Assembly (NCBI GenBank): GCA_014377485.1
Contig: JACMPM010000033.1
Span: 1 to 38,753 of the forward strand
Direction of reading: 5' to 3'
Source of the DNA: Bacteriovorax sp.
GTDB taxonomy: Bacteria; Bdellovibrionota; Bacteriovoracia; Bacteriovoracales; Bacteriovoracaceae
Length of the DNA: 38,753 nt
Shown: positions 35,610 to 38,753 of the stretch, piece by piece
Layout of the letters: each line of letters starts with the position of its first letter
Numbering within the stretch: position 1 is the first letter of the stretch
The notes under the pieces: model-generated
The model's input: the letters and a program-made list of their open reading frames with translations, nothing else
What the model was told of the DNA's origin: nothing
Database searches by the model: none
Program-made: the position numbers and the translations under genes

Positions 35610-35731
35610 TTAATTTTCTTTATTACAGGCTTTCTTTTTCTTCTAGGATGCCTTCTTATGTTAAACATCTCTTCGCGGTTATCCAAAGGGATCGCCTCAT
35701 AAAATTCTTTAATAAGTTCTTTGATATTGAT
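35606..35731 (-). pseudogene. Remnant of a small gene preceding the nucleotidyltransferase
   Basis: A 41-codon frame without a usable start (in-frame TGA immediately upstream) encodes KELIKEFYEAIPLDNREEMF and a basic end (RRHPRRKRKPVIKKIK). Its TGA overlaps the ATG at 35609, as expected for a coupled two-gene unit. The 5' end is lost or damaged. It was probably the small partner of the nucleotidyltransferase. Confidence 0.5.
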
Positions 35732-35758
35732 TCAATCTTAAAAACAAAGCCTCTCCTA

Positions 35759-35797
35759 CTAAAGGTTGCAGCCAGACCATGCAGTCTAAACCTTTAG
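35759..35797. repeat. Bulged hairpin after the beta-lactamase-like gene
   Basis: CTAAAGGTT (35759-35767) and AACCTTTAG (35789-35797) pair perfectly, and an inner AGAC/GTCT stem surrounds a CATGCA loop. It starts four bases after the gene's stop codon. There is no T-run, so it is not a typical terminator. It could be a boundary structure of another type than A-D. Confidence 0.55.
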
Positions 35798-35801
35798 ACA
35801 T

Positions 35802-37196
35802 TTATTCAATTTTTTTATAGATAAAATCTTTTCCATCTTGCTTGAGTGTGAGAGATTTAATCGCCTCACTGTCTTCTGGAAAAACAATTTTTGCATCGAT
35901 TTCGGTGAAATTAAAAATAGTACTACTCTCTGCCCTTAGTACCCACGGTTGTTGCTTTGCTATATTCACAATAAGAAATTTATTATTTTGTGAAGTGACT
36001 ATCGACATCTTATTTCCAAGATCATTTTCAAAATCCCCAACAAATCGTTCTAATTGTTTTAAAGACATTGAGTAAGTTTTTTTAATTCTACACTCCTCAC
36101 CTTTGAAAAATTCGACCAAGCAAGGAACATTATTTGAATTATTCGTTAACAAGGTAAGCGCACGACCAGTTTTAGGCTGAATAATAATTAAACTACTAAA
36201 TCCACCAGTTCCACCATCTTTCGTATAAATAAGTCCATCTGGGTGATTACGCACGTACCAACCAAGGCCCAATTGAGCATCCTTTCCTTTGTAATGAATT
36301 TCTTGTGTAAGAAGAATTGCTTCTTTCAGTGAAGTTGATTCAGGTTTTAATTGCGCCTGAGCAAAATCTAGTAAATCTTGTATCGTTGCTCTCACTCCAC
36401 CCGCACTATTAAAAACTCCCAAATCCCAATGAGAGGTTTCTACAGAAGTCGATGCATAAGGAATGGCAAAATTATTTCTTTGATTACCAGTAAGAGTTAT
36501 CGTCATAGGCATATTGAGCTTCGTCAAAATTTCCTGTTTTAGAGTTTCTTCGTAATCTTTTTTTAAATTAAGATTAGTTAAAATTTGACCTAAAAGAGCA
36601 AAAGCTAAATTTGAATAATGATACCCATATGGCTTACTTTTGATTTCTTTATAGCTTTGCAAGAATGACATGAATTGCTCTTGCGTATAATCAGTGTAGG
36701 GATTCGTTGGGTTTTTTGGGTTCATATTATTTGGCATTCTTGGTAGACCGGAAGAATGTGTGCTTAATTCCCTAAGAGTTATTCTCCCAACATCACAATT
36801 TATCAGAGAAGGAAAGAATTTGCTTACTTTATCATCTAAATTTAATTTTCCTTCAATAGCAAACTTTGCCAAAAGTTCACTGGTTAAAACTTTAGTAATC
36901 GAAGCAATTTCAAAAAGTGTAGATTTTAAAATTGGTTTATCTTTAGCCACATTCATTTTACCCAAAGTATAAATAGACTGCTTGCCAGACTCATCGATTA
37001 TCCCAAGAGCAATTCCCGCATTGTAACCATTATCCACACTATCCTGAGATATATCCCTTACTTTATCTACCCATGTTAATGAGGCAAGATCAGAATTAAC
37101 TATAATTGGAATGTTAGAGACAGATCGATTTTTATTTTGGGAACTCGTCGAGCAACTAAGAAGAATTAAAAACATTACAGATAAAAGTATTTTCAT
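35802..37196 (-). CDS. Beta-lactamase-fold (class C-type serine hydrolase) lipoprotein
   Basis: The 464-residue protein has a lipoprotein signal (ILLSC, Cys15). It has the serine hydrolase motifs SITK (99-102) and YSN (194-196), with a KDGGTGG segment in the place of the third K/H-T/S-G motif. Such proteins include esterases, D-amino-peptidases and true class C beta-lactamases; sequence alone does not separate them, and an antibiotic role is not implied. The start is the ATG at 37196, with AAGGA seven bases upstream; an earlier start at 37259 would bury the signal peptide. A single gene, upstream of a bulged hairpin. Confidence 0.85.
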   Translation of the reverse strand: MKILLSVMFLILLSCSTSSQNKNRSVSNIPIIVNSDLASLTWVDKVRDISQDSVDNGYNAGIALGIIDESGKQSIYTLGKMNVAKDKPILKSTLFEIASITKVLTSELLAKFAIEGKLNLDDKVSKFFPSLINCDVGRITLRELSTHSSGLPRMPNNMNPKNPTNPYTDYTQEQFMSFLQSYKEIKSKPYGYHYSNLAFALLGQILTNLNLKKDYEETLKQEILTKLNMPMTITLTGNQRNNFAIPYASTSVETSHWDLGVFNSAGGVRATIQDLLDFAQAQLKPESTSLKEAILLTQEIHYKGKDAQLGLGWYVRNHPDGLIYTKDGGTGGFSSLIIIQPKTGRALTLLTNNSNNVPCLVEFFKGEECRIKKTYSMSLKQLERFVGDFENDLGNKMSIVTSQNNKFLIVNIAKQQPWVLRAESSTIFNFTEIDAKIVFPEDSEAIKSLTLKQDGKDFIYKKIE

Positions 37197-37572
37197 TTTT
37201 AATCCTTTTGAGAGAGATCTTACATAAGTATCGTACGGTCTATGGAATTGTTCAATCACTAAAAAAAGAACCTAGACCTAGTTCCAGTCACATACTTTTT
37301 TCTTTCACGTTTTCCGAATAAGGTTTTATCGACGATTAGTATTTTATTTCAATGCTGCTTTTCATTTTTTGGATCACCAATCATATGGGCAGTAGATATT
37401 AAATATGTTCAAGGTATGTTAAGTAAAAAAATAGATCGCACCAAAAAACAAAAAGATAATTGGTTATTCCGAATAGAAATATGAAATAAAAACGAGAAAA
37501 TTATTTCTGACGAGTAAGCCGATCAACTCAAAATATTGGTTAATTAATTTTTTGATTTTATTTGTAGTGGTA
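37197..37572. other. Gene-free spacer upstream of the beta-lactamase-like gene
   Basis: This 376-base A/T-rich stretch holds no credible gene. It should contain the promoter of the lipoprotein gene. An imperfect palindrome (GAACCTAG-A-CCTAGTTC, 37268-37284) is the only symmetry I noticed. It runs into element C. Confidence 0.5.
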
Positions 37573-37650
37573 AAGTTTGAGCAATGACAAACAGTTAGTA
37601 ATTTCAAAAACTTACCCAGTGGCGCACCCAAATGGATGACTTTCGAACTT
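37573..37650. repeat. Cassette-boundary element C (bulged inverted repeat)
   Basis: AAGTTTGA (37573-37580) can pair with TCGAACTT (37643-37650) with one wobble. The right part 37619-37658 matches element A (32411-32450) at about 32 of 40 bases, including ATGACTTTCGAACT. The stop codon of the nucleotidyltransferase gene (37656-37658) falls at the same place as the methyltransferase stop does in A. Confidence 0.7.
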
Positions 37651-37655
37651 CTTGT

Positions 37656-38093
37656 CTAGAGGCTAATGCCTTGATCTTGAACAGCACGAAGCAAAATAGC
37701 CAGACTTCCTTCTGAATCATACAAAACTTGTGATCCATCCGAAATCACCCGAAAAGTGTTAGGCCCTATTGGATCTATAGTTGCCCAGGCAGGAGTCGTA
37801 ATATTAAATTCAACTTCCAAGCCTCCTTCATAAAAGGTTCTAAGAGTTTTCACTGCGCCCCAGTCTTCATGTTTAGCACTAACTACTGCACCAAATACAT
37901 TTAACCATTTTTGGTCTTTAAGCAACAACTCAATATGGGAAACAAAAAACATTATATCAATGTCGGAATCAGGCTTGGCATTATTTTGAGCATAAGACCC
38001 AACGAGAAGCACGCCAGAAATATCGGACTGCTCTTGAGCCCACTTAACTATTTCATCAATAAGTTTAAGAGCGCTATCATTCTGCCCAATCAC
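37656..38093 (-). CDS. Nucleotidyltransferase-domain protein (aminoglycoside adenylyltransferase-like)
   Basis: The protein is about 145 residues. It has the nucleotidyltransferase motif VGSYAQNNAKPDSDIDIMFF (G-S-x-A then D-x-D), as in KNTase/AadK-type and MNT proteins, followed by FEGG-EVEF-like strands (YEGGLEVEFNI) carrying a third acidic residue. It transfers a nucleotide to a small molecule or protein; the target is unknown. The GTG at 38093, one base after the higA stop and preceded by AGAAGG, is my preferred start; an ATG at 38129 would overlap higA by 35 bases. It shares an operon with higBA and ends inside the boundary element. Confidence 0.8.
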   Translation of the reverse strand: MIGQNDSALKLIDEIVKWAQEQSDISGVLLVGSYAQNNAKPDSDIDIMFFVSHIELLLKDQKWLNVFGAVVSAKHEDWGAVKTLRTFYEGGLEVEFNITTPAWATIDPIGPNTFRVISDGSQVLYDSEGSLAILLRAVQDQGISL

Positions 38094-38094
38094 T

Positions 38095-38355
38095 TTAAGC
38101 AGCCTTCTCTCTCGTGATCCATAGATCATACTCAGCCTGCATTCTCACCCACATTTCGGCACTCGTACCAATCGTCTGCTCAAGTTCAAGTGCAAATTGA
38201 GGCGAAATACTTCTCTTACCATTCACGATCTCATTTATCTTTTTAGGTGAACAACCATGAAGCTCTGCCAATTGAGATTGATTCAGATTCATTTCTTTCA
38301 TATAGACTTCATTAAGAACTGTTCCAGGATGTAGTGGTTTTGGATTTCTAATCAT
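38095..38355 (-). CDS. higA: HigA-type antitoxin (XRE-family helix-turn-helix)
   Basis: The protein is 86 residues. PLHPGTVLNEVYM is the HigA/VapI signature, followed by a helix-turn-helix (LNQSQLAELHGCSPKKINEIVNGKR) and the family's SPQFALELEQTIGTSAEMW segment. It neutralises the toxin encoded just before it and represses the operon. The ATG at 38355 has GAGGG upstream and overlaps nothing; toxin-first gene order is typical of higBA. Confidence 0.94.
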   Translation of the reverse strand: MIRNPKPLHPGTVLNEVYMKEMNLNQSQLAELHGCSPKKINEIVNGKRSISPQFALELEQTIGTSAEMWVRMQAEYDLWITREKAA

Positions 38356-38359
38356 AAAA

Positions 38360-38656
38360 TTACCCTCTGTGATAATTCTCAATTACGACATCTGAGAATT
38401 CACCATTTTTAAATTTAAAAGTTATGCACCATGGAAGTTGTATCGTTACGCTCCAATAATCTTTTTTGTTACCTTGCAATTTATGCAACCTAATATTTGG
38501 TGGCTGCCCTTTTATTTTCAAGTCATTTATCGTTGAAGTATAGTGCATGATGGTTAGCAATGCTTTAGCACGAATCCATAATTCTCTCGGAAGAGTCTTC
38601 GAACTATTCGTTTCCCAAATGTCTTTCGCTAATTTATTTCCAAAGCTAACTATCAT
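38360..38656 (-). CDS. higB: HigB-type mRNA-interferase toxin (RelE superfamily)
   Basis: The 98-residue protein fits HigB: a LPRELWIRAKALLTIMHYTS helix, LKIKGQPPNIRLHKLQGNKKDYWSV and WCITFKFKNGEFSDVVIENYHRG at the C-terminus. HigB toxins cut ribosome-bound mRNA. It precedes higA by four bases. A GGA lies just before the ATG. The upstream spacer (CCACTATACCACC) may hold the operator bound by HigA. Confidence 0.92.
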   Translation of the reverse strand: MIVSFGNKLAKDIWETNSSKTLPRELWIRAKALLTIMHYTSTINDLKIKGQPPNIRLHKLQGNKKDYWSVTIQLPWCITFKFKNGEFSDVVIENYHRG

Positions 38657-38682
38657 TATTCCACTATACCACCTTGGGGGAT

Positions 38683-38753
38683 AGGTTTCAACATGTGAAT
38701 AAAATCTTAAAAATAGAACAAATTGTTAAGTGGTTGATTTTTTTAATGGCGCA
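38683..38753. repeat. Cassette-boundary element D, cut by the window edge
   Basis: AGGTTTCAACAT (38683-38694) resembles the left arms of A-C, and the stretch ends AAATTGTTAAG..., then TTTTTTTAATGGCGCA, like the AAATTGTG... TTTAAATGGCG core of A and B. The right half lies beyond the window. It lies directly upstream of higB. The match is partial. Confidence 0.5.

Noticed and set aside
37573-38656. The nucleotidyltransferase as a proven aminoglycoside resistance gene
   Set aside because: Only the shared fold motif is visible; the C-terminal substrate domain of known resistance enzymes is not recognisable.
1-38753. CRISPR arrays, tRNA or rRNA genes, insertion sequences, prophage
   Set aside because: No regularly spaced repeats, cloverleaf sequences, conserved rRNA stretches, transposases, integrases or phage structural genes were seen on either strand.

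Overview
The window looks like a chromosomal piece of a low-G+C Gram-negative, motile, signalling-rich bacterium. The best fit is a Bdellovibrionota member of the Bacteriovorax/Peredibacter type. This is inferred from the mix of chemotaxis proteins, a degenerate HD-GYP protein, many small signal-peptide proteins, exported glutamine-amidotransferase and YiiX-like proteins, and strong A/T codon bias. No rRNA, tRNA, CRISPR array, transposase or integrase was seen, so the assignment rests on gene content alone.

Layout. 241-9241: a 2H phosphoesterase with one lost catalytic motif; a chemosensory operon (soluble receptor with four PAS domains, CheR, CheD, and a protein made of three fused CheW domains); an unrecognised helical-repeat/winged-helix protein; and a PAS histidine kinase. 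9248-10374: a small envelope operon in which two adjacent genes are each broken by an in-frame TAA. 10534-17906: a shortened FtsW/RodA-like membrane protein, an ABC-2 exporter, a GDPD phosphodiesterase, a YihY membrane protein and a gltIJKL-type amino acid ABC transporter. 18002-21665: a receiver/HD-GYP-like regulator, a small secreted protein and a membrane chemoreceptor. 21951-27342: a YceI-like protein plus an MMPL/RND exporter, convergent with a type III polyketide synthase and an FAD oxidoreductase; together these may make and move a phenolic lipid. 27510-32047: mostly exported proteins of unclear role.

32352-38753 is accessory in character. All its recognised genes lie on the minus strand: a methyltransferase, an M3 peptidase, a decayed nucleotidyltransferase unit, a beta-lactamase-fold lipoprotein, an intact nucleotidyltransferase and a higBA toxin-antitoxin pair. 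Four related intergenic elements (A-D) of about 70-90 bases sit between these units. A and B share 48 of 50 bases and flank the methyltransferase as direct repeats. In A and C the gene's stop codon lies at the same place in the element. Three elements (A-C) can form bulged hairpins. This resembles an integron-type gene-cassette array, but the repeats do not match the usual attC polarity. It is the most interesting feature of the window.

Other points: a 43-base perfect palindrome inside a coding sequence, palindromic operators between divergent genes, several probable pseudoenzymes, and tight convergent gene packing.
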